Source of the DNA: Candidatus Zhuqueibacterota bacterium
GTDB lineage: Bacteria; Zhuqueibacterota; Zhuqueibacteria; Residuimicrobiales; Oceaniaggregativiventaceae
Length of the DNA: 41,533 nucleotides
Assembly: GCA_014728115.1 (NCBI GenBank)
Contig: WJME01000286.1
Coordinates: forward strand, 1 to 41,533
Direction: 5' to 3'
Made by a program: the position numbers and the translations under genes. The notes under the pieces were generated by a model that was not told where the DNA came from, did not search any database, and saw only the letters and a program-made list of their open reading frames with translations. This document shows, in pieces, positions 1 through 7,580 of the stretch (position 1 is the stretch's first letter; each line of letters opens with the position of its first letter).

Positions 1-23
1 ATCTGTGACTTATCTTTTGACAT
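1..23 (-). CDS. Start of a minus-strand gene running off the left edge, probably a transposase
   Basis: On the minus strand an ATG at 23-21 opens a frame reading MSKDKSQ before the window ends. A strong Shine-Dalgarno sequence, GGAGG (minus strand of 31-35), sits 7 nt upstream. Seven codons cannot identify a family. The transposase call is an inference from the long inverted repeat just upstream (24-44 with 70-86) and from the neighbouring gene, whose 5' end is missing at exactly this place. Confidence 0.4.
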
Positions 24-92
24 AGCGTATCCTCCATGTGGTTTGATTTATTTTTCGTAGAATAATTTTAAACCAAAGGATACGCTTTTTTT
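24..92. promoter_or_regulatory. Long hairpin at the presumed insertion sequence end; masks the start signal of the left-edge gene
   Basis: Bases 24-32 (AGCGTATCC) pair perfectly with 78-86 (GGATACGCT), and 39-44 pair with 70-75 across a small internal loop. On the plus strand a T-run (86-92) follows, so the structure also looks like an intrinsic terminator. On the minus strand the hairpin lies beside the GGAGG of the left-edge gene and would limit its translation from read-through transcripts. This arrangement is known from insertion sequences such as IS10 and IS200; assigning it here is inference. Confidence 0.5.
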
Positions 93-1644
93 ATTTAAAA
101 GTCAATCCACAACATTTGAATATAACTCATGTATTTGGTATGACGAACTTTCAGAAAGTGATGCAGAAAATTCTTATCTTAAAAAATGCACTATTAAGAA
201 CGCATATTACCCGATTTGGATTGAAGGATGTTCGCCTCTTATTGAAAACAATACAATTTCATATGCATCAGGCACAGGTATTGTTGTAAAATCTTCTGGT
301 GCCACTGGCGTATTTAGAAATAATTCGGTGTCAAATGTGGATAATTTTGGTATGTCAGTTATATTAAGTGCTGATCCAACGGTTTATGATAACTCTTTCA
401 ATACTCCCAACCGTGCGTGTATTTACACATCCACGTCTGCCTCTGGCCATTTTTATAACAACGAACTGACCTCTGGATATTATGAATATATTTACTTGAC
501 TGGAGGAACTCCTGATGTTGGAGGAAATGGCAGCGGTCGAATAGGTAATAAGATTTTAAATTCAAACAATAAAAACAATAAGATTTTTTATATCACAGGA
601 GGCACCCCAGACTTGGGTAACGCTTCAAGTGGTGATGATGGCAACAATAGTTTAAACGTTGACCAAGATACAAATGCATACTATGTTTACAATTTATCTG
701 GCAATACCATAAAAGCCGAAGAGAATTGGTGGGGCACTAGCAGCCCGAGTTCATCAAAATATTATGGTTCAGTTGATTATTATCCATATCTAACATCGAA
801 CCCGCATCTGTCAAAATCATTGAGTATAAACCATTTTGCTAGAGCAAAAGTTTTAAAAAGACAAAAAAAATATAAAGATGCATACAATAGCTTTTATCAA
901 TCGTTAAAGGAAAGCTTTGATCCAAATGAAGCAGCATATGCTTTATCAAATATGTTCTCATGTGCTCAATATTTTTTAAGCCCACAGGCAATTAAAAGTG
1001 TTTTACAAGAATATAGACAAGATTTTAGAGTCGAAGTGCAAGAGAGAGCGACTATTTGTTTAGGAGAATTATATGCTAGAACTAATCAGCTGGTTGAAGC
1101 AGAAAACATTTTAACATCATTAAATCCCGGTTCCCCTGCAGACCGAGAAGCCTTATTGCTTTTACATACAATTTTTGCACTACATAAACAAACAGCGAAA
1201 TTAATTAATTTGGAAGATTATATTAAAAACAGGAGAGTAAATGATAAATATTTAGAGTATGACTTTTCAATTAGCCGTGAGATTAGTAATTATGCAAAAA
1301 AGGAAGATTATATTTATTCAAATGATGCAGTGCATCCTGATTTCTTACATCAAGAACTAAATCAAAATACAGATATGGATTTGATAGCCTATCCAAATCC
1401 TTTTAATCCCATGACTTCAATACGATATACAATCCGTGAGACAGTGTTCATTCAGATTGATATCTATAACATTATAGGTCAAAAAATCAAAACCTTAATA
1501 GATACAAAATTGTCACCCGGCACCTATACCGTAAAATGGAATGGTCGTGATGAGTTTAATCAAAAAATTTCGAGTGGTGTTTATTTCCTCAAAATGACAA
1601 CACCGAAAAATATTAAAACCATCAAATTGATTTTTACAAGATAG
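61..1644 (+). pseudogene. 5'-truncated secreted beta-helix/TPR protein with C-terminal sorting domain
   Basis: The frame is open from 61 after a stop at 58-60. The first good start codon, GTG at 328, lies well inside the recognisable protein: beta-helix-like rungs (SPLIENNTIS, GVFRNNSV) are already present from about 190, so the real N-terminus and signal peptide are missing. Order of parts: right-handed beta-helix of the NosD type (to about 780), a TPR-like helical stretch (about 830-1200), then a C-terminal sorting domain beginning YPNPFNP near 1390, with WNGRDEF and GVYFLK, and ending at the stop. That domain is known from type IX or similar secretion cargo in the FCB group. The upstream part was probably removed by insertion of a mobile element ending near 90. 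An alternative is a shortened protein started at GTG 328, but it would have no export signal. The composition is clearly AT-rich compared with genes after 5600. Confidence 0.7.
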
Positions 1645-1690
1645 GATTGCTAGAGTTTCGAATTAACAAGATATAAAAATCCATTTACTC

Positions 1691-1737
1691 AACAACATAA
1701 GCCTAATAATCATATGGATGAGTATTATAATGTTGTT
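1691..1737. repeat. Imperfect hairpin downstream of the truncated beta-helix gene
   Basis: AACAACAT (1691-1698) pairs with ATGTTGTT (1730-1737), with an inner TAATA/TATTA stem (1704-1708, 1723-1727). No T-run follows, so it is not a typical intrinsic terminator. The rest of 1645-1927 shows no coding signal that I can recognise. Confidence 0.35.
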
Positions 1738-1927
1738 GGACTACGAGGTGTTGGGAGAACTGTTTTACGGAAAATTCGACTCAAGATCAAAAGTGTTATC
1801 CGCCCGTTCCTCCGCCACCTGAATACGTACTCAGTTGATGAGACAGTGTAAAAACACCATTCTCGGCACAATTTAATTGTTTGCATAGCTCATAAGCCAA
1901 GTAGCGACTGAATGCTGCTTCCGCTCA

Positions 1928-2040
1928 ACTCTGCCTATTTTCGAGCTTTAAACTCTGAGCATTGAATCGATGAAAAGGTAGGTTTCAGGGGGTAAAACAG
2001 GTCGTTGAACCGGTTCAAATAACCTTTTGCAGATTTTTAT
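1928..2040. repeat. Degenerate direct repeat, copy 1 (partner at 2466-2580)
   Basis: The stretch shares a series of short blocks in the same order with 2466-2580: TTTTCGAG, ATCGAT plus an A-rich run, a TTTCAGGG/TTTACAGGG block, and TTGAACCGG followed by TTTTGCA. Identity is patchy and the copies are decayed. The same layout precedes the palindrome-bounded repeats at 2223 and 2661, so one larger duplicated segment is likely. Confidence 0.5.
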
Positions 2041-2169
2041 CAGCTATGAGCCGAATAAACTGATAGTCAAAAAATCATTGAAATAATTTGAAAATCCTTA
2101 TTGACTTTTTATACTCTCCCGGCATTGACCCCGCCCTTTCAGGGATATTAAATTTCTGCTCACTATGAT

Positions 2170-2214
2170 CCCAGGGCTGTCGCCCCGGGCTGCCATACGC
2201 CGCCCCGTTGGGGC
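2170..2214. repeat. REP-like double palindrome
   Basis: Two adjacent GC-rich hairpins lie in an otherwise AT-rich spacer: 2170-2189 (CCCAGGGC/GCCCCGGG around TGTC) and 2202-2214 (GCCCC GTT GGGGC). Paired short palindromes of this kind are typical of interspersed extragenic repeats. No transposase or other protein gene accompanies them. Confidence 0.55.
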
Positions 2215-2222
2215 TAGAGGCG

Positions 2223-2327
2223 CATACCTCCCGGAGGTTCAAGGGTTGACTGTAGAAAACATCAAAATCTGGCAGCAGTTTTGTTTACGCTAGCCTCCGG
2301 GAGGTTTTGAACGTCGAGCACAGTCCT
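2223..2327. repeat. Palindrome-bounded repeat unit, copy 1
   Basis: The unit starts with the palindrome ACCTCCCGGAGGT (2226-2238), continues through a middle containing GACTGTAGAAAA, and ends with a second palindrome CCTCCGGGAGG (2294-2304) and CACAGTCC. A second copy of similar length lies at 2661-2764 with the same order of blocks. The palindromes are perfectly kept while the middle has diverged, which suggests that the structure matters. Confidence 0.75.
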
Positions 2328-2465
2328 GTCAGAGACCCGGCTCGAAAAGAGACTCTTGGAGGCTGGATTTTCCGCCCTGAGGTCGGACCTCAGAGGAGGC
2401 CGGTTTCTTTTGGATTGATAAAAAATCAGGGCAAAATTCCTTGTAAACATTTGCCTAAAATATTA

Positions 2466-2580
2466 AACTCGTCTGTTTTCGAGGCTCGAACTAGGGGCAT
2501 CGTATCGATAAAAACTTTAGTTTACAGGGAGGGATAAAAACATGCCATTGAACCGGCTCAAAAAGCTTTTTGCATAGCCC
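2466..2580. repeat. Degenerate direct repeat, copy 2 (partner at 1928-2040)
   Basis: The block order is the same as in 1928-2040, ending in ATTGAACCGGCTCAAAAAG and TTTTTGCAT. Together with the palindrome-bounded unit that follows each copy, it suggests duplication of a segment of about 300-400 bp and later decay. Confidence 0.5.
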
Positions 2581-2660
2581 AAAATATTGTTTTTATGAGA
2601 CTTATGAGGTACGACCCCGAATGTGCAAACCACGGAACACTCGGAAACTATGAAGAGTCG

Positions 2661-2764
2661 CATACCTCCCGGAGGTTTAGGGTATGACTGTAGAAAATCT
2701 CAAGTCTGTCAGCGGTTTCATTTACACTTGCCTCCGGGAGGTTTTGACCAGCGACCACAGTCCC
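2661..2764. repeat. Palindrome-bounded repeat unit, copy 2
   Basis: The palindrome ACCTCCCGGAGGT (2664-2676), the shared middle with GACTGTAGAAAA, and the palindrome CCTCCGGGAGG (2731-2741) are in the same order and spacing as at 2223-2327. Short open frames across it have no recognisable protein content, so I read it as non-coding. Confidence 0.75.
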
Positions 2765-2800
2765 GCGGAAAGCTTAAGTTTTGCTCAACAATACTGCATA

Positions 2801-2905
2801 TTTGATCGCTCAATGTTTTCAGCCTGACCCTGCCCGTTTTGCAATAAGACATGCACGCTCTGCTGAACAAACCGTTAAATCCAAGTCATTGACCGGCCGC
2901 AGGCT
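2801..2905 (+). pseudogene. Decayed copy of the 5' end of the TonB receptor gene
   Basis: This stretch aligns with 7592-7697, the signal peptide and start of the STN domain of the receptor gene at 7581. Shared blocks in order are TTTGATCGCTC, GTTTTCAGCCTGACCCTGCC, GAACAAACCG and AAGTCATT followed by ACCGGCC. Several single-base indels break the frame and no start codon is kept. It is a relic of a paralogous receptor gene or of a duplication of this one. Confidence 0.75.
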
Positions 2906-2940
2906 CATGCAGCGATAATAGAACAATTGAAAAACTTTGC

Positions 2941-3006
2941 TATTATGGAATTGCAATACGACAACAACCAACAGGATGGACTTTATATACTAAAAATGAC
3001 ACCATA
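2941..3006 (+). pseudogene. Possible relic of a C-terminal sorting domain
   Basis: In one frame this reads ...YDNNQQDGLYILKMTP followed by a stop. It resembles the end of the sorting domain in the gene at 61-1644 (GVYFLKMTTPKN). No upstream domain or start is left. The match is short and could be chance. Confidence 0.35.
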
Positions 3007-3064
3007 AATTTCTTATATTTTAAACAAATAGAGAAATAAAAATACAAAATCACTCAAAAATAAC

Positions 3065-3093
3065 TTGACAAAAAAAAAAATAACGTATATATC
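3065..3093 (+). promoter_or_regulatory. Promoter of the secreted protein/TonB receptor operon
   Basis: TTGACA at 3065-3070 is followed after 17 nt (an A-tract and linker) by TATATC at 3088-3093, with TATATA overlapping at 3086. The start codon of the first gene lies about 100 nt downstream, which leaves a leader of some 90 nt. The A-tract between the boxes could bend the DNA. Confidence 0.55.
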
Positions 3094-3195
3094 TACGGGC
3101 GAACACAAATTCATTCATATATAATAGAGGCCATTTTCTTTAAACTTGCTTTTTTAAAAAGCACAGGCATTATTTATTTAATAAAGGAGAATGTC

Positions 3196-3678
3196 ATGAA
3201 AAGAGTAATGTGGCCTTTATCCATTGTTTTAGTAATTTCCTTTACATCCTTTGCCGCCGTTTCTGCGAACATAGAAGATGTTCAAGGAGTAACGGGCTGG
3301 TATAGTGTTGATATGTCACGGTCACTGGGGTCGACCTGTGCATGTGTTGGAGTGCCATCCTGGCAGGGATATTATCAAAATTCGTATCATTCCATATCTT
3401 TTTCTGTAGATGGGACTTTAGAAGTCATGGGTAGCTGGGGCTGGGTTATGATCACATACGGATACTATGGCTGCCGAACGGTTGGCCAAAAAACTACAGG
3501 TCCAGGTTATCAAGATTTTTACATTACCGATGGTAATTCCTTTAATAGCAGCAAATCATTACAAACGACCAATAGTTGTATTCCCAGTTGGACAGGAGGC
3601 CAGGCACAAACATGGGTTGACCTGGAAAACTATGAAGGGGATATATACGATGATTGGGTTGATATTGTATTGAATTAA
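3196..3678 (+). CDS. Small secreted four-cysteine protein, unknown family
   Basis: The protein has 160 residues and an N-terminal signal peptide (about 1-24, ending AVSA). The mature part is rich in Gly, Tyr, Trp and Ser and looks like a beta-rich extracellular or periplasmic protein; it holds four cysteines (C48, C50, C93, C128), enough for two disulfides. The start is firm: an AAGGAG sits 8 nt before ATG. I do not recognise the family. It is the first gene after a consensus promoter and is followed after 49 nt by a thioredoxin-like protein, then by a lipoprotein and a TonB receptor, so a shared role in export, folding or uptake at the envelope is possible but unproven. The coding sequence is AT-rich like its left neighbours. 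Confidence 0.75.
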   Translation: MKRVMWPLSIVLVISFTSFAAVSANIEDVQGVTGWYSVDMSRSLGSTCACVGVPSWQGYYQNSYHSISFSVDGTLEVMGSWGWVMITYGYYGCRTVGQKTTGPGYQDFYITDGNSFNSSKSLQTTNSCIPSWTGGQAQTWVDLENYEGDIYDDWVDIVLN

Positions 3679-3727
3679 AAAATTAACTAAAAATATAGTG
3701 CCTGTGCTTTATTATTCGAGACGAGTT

Positions 3728-5599
3728 ATGATCATTAAACGTATAGTATTCGGTATCATAATAGCTACCCTTTTAAAATATCCATCTATACTGGATGCAC
3801 AAGTTTTAGAGAAACTAAAACTGGAACATATTTATGAAGCCTATCAACGATATTTAGAAGACATTGAAAAATTGGGTTTTCTAAACATACAAGATTCTAA
3901 TTTTCAGGAAAGTTATTTACAGAGTCAAAATTATTTAACCGAGTGCTACAGTCCTTACTATTATCCCTCATATTATACAATGCTGTCATTTTACTCAAGG
4001 TTCGTTGACCCAAAGTTATATAAAACATATAAAAGAGTAATAAAAAATGCATTCCCACAACAGATGATCCCTCTGGAAAATTTATTATTTAAACCGGCAA
4101 GTATCCTAATTGAAAACAAACAATATGAGCAGGCACTTTTGTATATATCCGACCATAATTTAAGCGAATTTCAATTTCGTGCTTTAAAAACAAAAGAAAA
4201 CATTTATACGGCTCAAAATGATTTACACCTAGCTTTAGAGACGAGATTAAAAGCGGAAAGAATTTTTCTGGGAGAAAAAATTCCGATCGACTTTCAAAGC
4301 GATAAATGGATTGATATTTATGGCAAAATTATCGATGTTCAAGATGTCACAAGGAAAAAGATTGTATTGATAAATTTCTGGACTCCCTGGTGTGATATCA
4401 GTAAACGAAAAATGCTGGAAATTTATCCTCTACTGAAAGAATTCCAACATAATGATCAAATTATCATTTTACATTTTGCTACTGACAGCGATTCTAAAAC
4501 TGTCAGAGATTTTTTAAACAAACACCAACTCCCTGGAATTCATTTTGCAGATGATCGAAGAATTGCAGCTCATTTTGGGGTTAATGAAATACCTAATTTT
4601 GTCATTATAGATCAATTTGGCCGTCTGATTGACAAGTCAATCGATGGAACTGCTCGTAGTTTGTATAACCCTTGTTACATCGATGGCTTGATCAGGCAAT
4701 TATTAATAACACCATCTGTCGCAATTCAAGCGCCTCGTCTTTTTGAATTAGAGGGGGATATGGAATTCGCTAAAGACAATCAGCAAAGGGCCGTTGAACT
4801 TTATAGCAAGGCAATAACACAAAACCCTCATAATCTGAGAGTACTATTCGAATTGATCATGTATTATGGCCGTCAAGGTGACCGAAAAAATATTCTTACT
4901 TTTGTAAAATTATTACATCATAGACTGGCCACCATGAGACCGTTTTTACTTGAATCAGAAAATGCTTATATAAAATACTTGTGCCGCTCTACCATGAATA
5001 TCCTCAAAAATCAAAACATTGATTTTGACACCACTCTTTTTGATTCCCTCTCTGAGTCAAAAAGGAACGAGCCTTTTAAACATATTCACATCTCGAACTT
5101 AAAACGACAATTCATACCGGTGCAATTAGATTCTCCTTATCTTGCAATTCCTGTTGACACGGTAAGAAAAATCTTGTTTTTACCAACATATATCGAAAAA
5201 CAAAAAAATCTATCGATTAAGATTAAACACCGTAATCTCAAGGCGGATATTCTTTCAAGTGACCGAATTCTTGATTTTACTTTATTACAATGCAAGGAAC
5301 TGGATTCTCTGAGGACGGTGCACTTTGAAACAAACCATACAAACTCTAAAATCATATACGCTTTTTTGAATTCAAAAAGAGACAAACTACTCCTGTCACT
5401 CTCCTTACAAAATCTATTTTCTTCAGATATTTCATCCAAGTACTTGGGTTCGATTGAGGATCGGCGAGTGAAATCCGGCGGTTACATCTTAAACTTGCAT
5501 GGCTACATCCTCGGTCTGGGTGAGAAAAAACAAAATCGATTAATGGTAAAATCACTAAAGCCTATTATCGAAAGATTGCGTAACAAAGGGTATTTATGA
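3728..5599 (+). CDS. Periplasmic thioredoxin-like (TlpA/AhpC-type) protein with TPR region
   Basis: I chose ATG 3728 over the upstream in-frame GTG at 3698 because it gives a clean signal peptide (MIIKRIVFGIII..., cut near DAQ). The 623-residue protein has a helical N-terminal half, a thioredoxin-fold domain (about 190-320) and a TPR-like stretch (about 340-400). The redox site reads WCDIS (C222 to S225), so the second cysteine of CxxC is absent; the cis-proline motif IPNF (P289) is kept. Loss of the resolving cysteine argues against a normal disulfide reductase and for a mixed-disulfide or binding role (inference). The last codon overlaps the next gene as ATGA, which suggests translational coupling with the lipoprotein. 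The gene is AT-rich, in sharp contrast to the downstream partner. Confidence 0.75.
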   Translation: MIIKRIVFGIIIATLLKYPSILDAQVLEKLKLEHIYEAYQRYLEDIEKLGFLNIQDSNFQESYLQSQNYLTECYSPYYYPSYYTMLSFYSRFVDPKLYKTYKRVIKNAFPQQMIPLENLLFKPASILIENKQYEQALLYISDHNLSEFQFRALKTKENIYTAQNDLHLALETRLKAERIFLGEKIPIDFQSDKWIDIYGKIIDVQDVTRKKIVLINFWTPWCDISKRKMLEIYPLLKEFQHNDQIIILHFATDSDSKTVRDFLNKHQLPGIHFADDRRIAAHFGVNEIPNFVIIDQFGRLIDKSIDGTARSLYNPCYIDGLIRQLLITPSVAIQAPRLFELEGDMEFAKDNQQRAVELYSKAITQNPHNLRVLFELIMYYGRQGDRKNILTFVKLLHHRLATMRPFLLESENAYIKYLCRSTMNILKNQNIDFDTTLFDSLSESKRNEPFKHIHISNLKRQFIPVQLDSPYLAIPVDTVRKILFLPTYIEKQKNLSIKIKHRNLKADILSSDRILDFTLLQCKELDSLRTVHFETNHTNSKIIYAFLNSKRDKLLLSLSLQNLFSSDISSKYLGSIEDRRVKSGGYILNLHGYILGLGEKKQNRLMVKSLKPIIERLRNKGYL

Positions 5600-7557
5600 A
5601 ATTGAAACAGATCAATCTCTTGCTGGCAATTTGCACCTTTGTTTCCTGCCAAAACACCCCCACCGGGCCGTCGGTTGACCCTGAACCCCGGCTGGGTTTG
5701 TTCACGGTCCTGACGCCCAACGCTCAGGTGCAGACCGTGACCGTAAACCGCTCCGTCGGAATCCGCGGCACTGCGGATCCCGACATAGACCAGGCTACCC
5801 TCTCGATCAGCGGAGGCAACAACCGCTTTACCGTTCATGCCATGCCCGCACGGCTGACCGCACCGGATACCCTGCCCGGGCTCCCCATCAGCACCGATTT
5901 TATCTCCCATCGCAAGGATTTCAATTACATTCTGGCCCATGACTCGATTCGAACCGGAGACCAATACACCCTCGAGGCCTCTCACCCCGGATACGGATCA
6001 GTCTCGGGTACGACCCGGATTCCGGGCCCTTTTTTCCTGGACGAAATCCGCGACATCGATCTGGTACGCCAGTCCCCGGACTATCGTCAGGACCTGATCG
6101 TGGAATGGAGCCCAAGCGCCCATGCCTGCGGCTATCTGGTGGATATTTCGTTTATCACCTGGGACCTGTCACAATGGAGCGTGGAAACCGAACTCGAGGA
6201 TGGCACTTTTATTCATACCACCGCGCTGAGAAATGCTGCGGGATATTTCGAATCCCATCATCCCTCAGCATACAAGTACCTGGCACAGATCCCCTTGTTT
6301 TCCAGAGATACGCTGCTTTTTGATATCCCTTATACCGAGACATCGGTCTCTTTGACCGCCAACGGAACAAAGCGGTACCGGGGGGTGCTCACTCAATCCA
6401 CTCGTTTTCAACTCTCCATTGAAGAGTTGCTGAAAAAAATAGAGTTTGATCCTCAAGATCAATTAACGAGCCAAAAAAACTTTTACGGATTCCGGATAGC
6501 CGTGCATGCCCTGGATGAACATCTCTACCGCTATCTGGCTGTGCAATATCAGAATAGCGGATCAGGAGAAATTATCGGCCAGCAGGCAGTGCTGAGCGAC
6601 TATGGCAATATCGACAAAGGCGTCGGCCTGGTAGGATCGGCACATACCCAACAAAAAACCATACGCTTGTGGAATTTCAAGGTGGACGGTTTGTTCACAT
6701 ATAAAGATCTATTCCGAAAGGATACCCTTACCTCGCCTGCCTGTCTCGAATCCGACCTTTCCAGCATGGCGTCCGGGCACAAGACCACCCTGAAATGGCG
6801 ATCCACCCGGTATGCTGACAGCTATCTGGTCGTTCTCAAACCCAGCTCTCTGTTTTTTGAAAGCGCCAACATGCGATATCTGGTCCAGGATACGGTTCTG
6901 ACTCTGGATTTCACAGATTTGCCGTTTCGCAACACCCGAATCGACTGGTATGTCAAAGCATTCTCGTCCTGGCCGGAAAATTACGGGCTGGTAGAGGTCC
7001 CGAGACACAAGGGATTTCTCTTGCTCAACGGGTTCTATCTTTGTCATTATGTCGAATTGGAAAACCGTATTCTTTCCGGGGGAGGAACCGTTGGATTCGA
7101 ATTACGCCCCGAATCCCCCTGGTCGGAAACAGCCACATTTACCCTCGAAAACAACCCCATCCCGGGGTTTGAGTTTCTGCGGCCGGAACCACAGGCGCAA
7201 GACAGCAAAACGCTTTATTGGCCTGCAGTCATGGGCGCAGATGTCTATCTGATCAGGGTGGCCGAATCCGGCAGCACAGACTATCGAATCACAGCCTGTC
7301 ACGAGCCCGGCATCACCTTTCCCCATGTCACGCCATTCGATTTCGAAGGACTGGATTCTGCCGTCACACTGGCAAACAGCCATCATTATGACATCAGGGT
7401 GTGCGCTCTGCGGCTGCAAACCGGCAGTCTGGGATTTTCCGTCGGCCGGCTACCCGGAGAAGAGCTGCCGCGGGTGTATCCGCGCTATGTATTTCCCTCT
7501 GGAATCATGCTACAGTCCGAATGGTCGGAAAATTTGACCTTTGAATTTCAACCCTGA
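5596..7557 (+). CDS. DUF4249-like outer membrane lipoprotein
   Basis: The 653-residue protein starts with a lipoprotein signal, cleavage expected before C18 (TFVSC). The N-terminal region has the pattern of the DUF4249 family: a beta-rich start, VNRSVGI, a TADPDID...ATLSISGG block, then YTLEASHPGYGSVSGTT leading to IP. Members are typically outer membrane lipoproteins encoded beside TonB receptors, with unknown ligands. The C-terminal half is longer than usual and contains repeated fibronectin-like stretches (around 6770-7000 and 7180-7400). The start overlaps the stop of the thioredoxin-like gene by four bases, and the receptor gene follows after 23 nt. GC content is clearly higher than in the gene before it. 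Confidence 0.7.
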   Translation: MKLKQINLLLAICTFVSCQNTPTGPSVDPEPRLGLFTVLTPNAQVQTVTVNRSVGIRGTADPDIDQATLSISGGNNRFTVHAMPARLTAPDTLPGLPISTDFISHRKDFNYILAHDSIRTGDQYTLEASHPGYGSVSGTTRIPGPFFLDEIRDIDLVRQSPDYRQDLIVEWSPSAHACGYLVDISFITWDLSQWSVETELEDGTFIHTTALRNAAGYFESHHPSAYKYLAQIPLFSRDTLLFDIPYTETSVSLTANGTKRYRGVLTQSTRFQLSIEELLKKIEFDPQDQLTSQKNFYGFRIAVHALDEHLYRYLAVQYQNSGSGEIIGQQAVLSDYGNIDKGVGLVGSAHTQQKTIRLWNFKVDGLFTYKDLFRKDTLTSPACLESDLSSMASGHKTTLKWRSTRYADSYLVVLKPSSLFFESANMRYLVQDTVLTLDFTDLPFRNTRIDWYVKAFSSWPENYGLVEVPRHKGFLLLNGFYLCHYVELENRILSGGGTVGFELRPESPWSETATFTLENNPIPGFEFLRPEPQAQDSKTLYWPAVMGADVYLIRVAESGSTDYRITACHEPGITFPHVTPFDFEGLDSAVTLANSHHYDIRVCALRLQTGSLGFSVGRLPGEELPRVYPRYVFPSGIMLQSEWSENLTFEFQP

Positions 7558-7580
7558 ATCCATGACCCGGAGAACCCCGC

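Noticed and set aside
24..92. Hairpin as terminator of an upstream plus-strand gene
   Set aside because: No plus-strand gene is visible in the 23 bases before it, and the minus-strand start with GGAGG explains its position better; not excluded.
2307..2537. Open frame of 76 codons across the first repeat unit
   Set aside because: It runs through palindromes and degenerate repeats, has no ribosome binding site, and its product looks like no protein family.
2623..2805. Open frame of 60 codons across the second repeat unit
   Set aside because: Non-coding repeat in the same position as in copy 1; the frame is not conserved between the copies.
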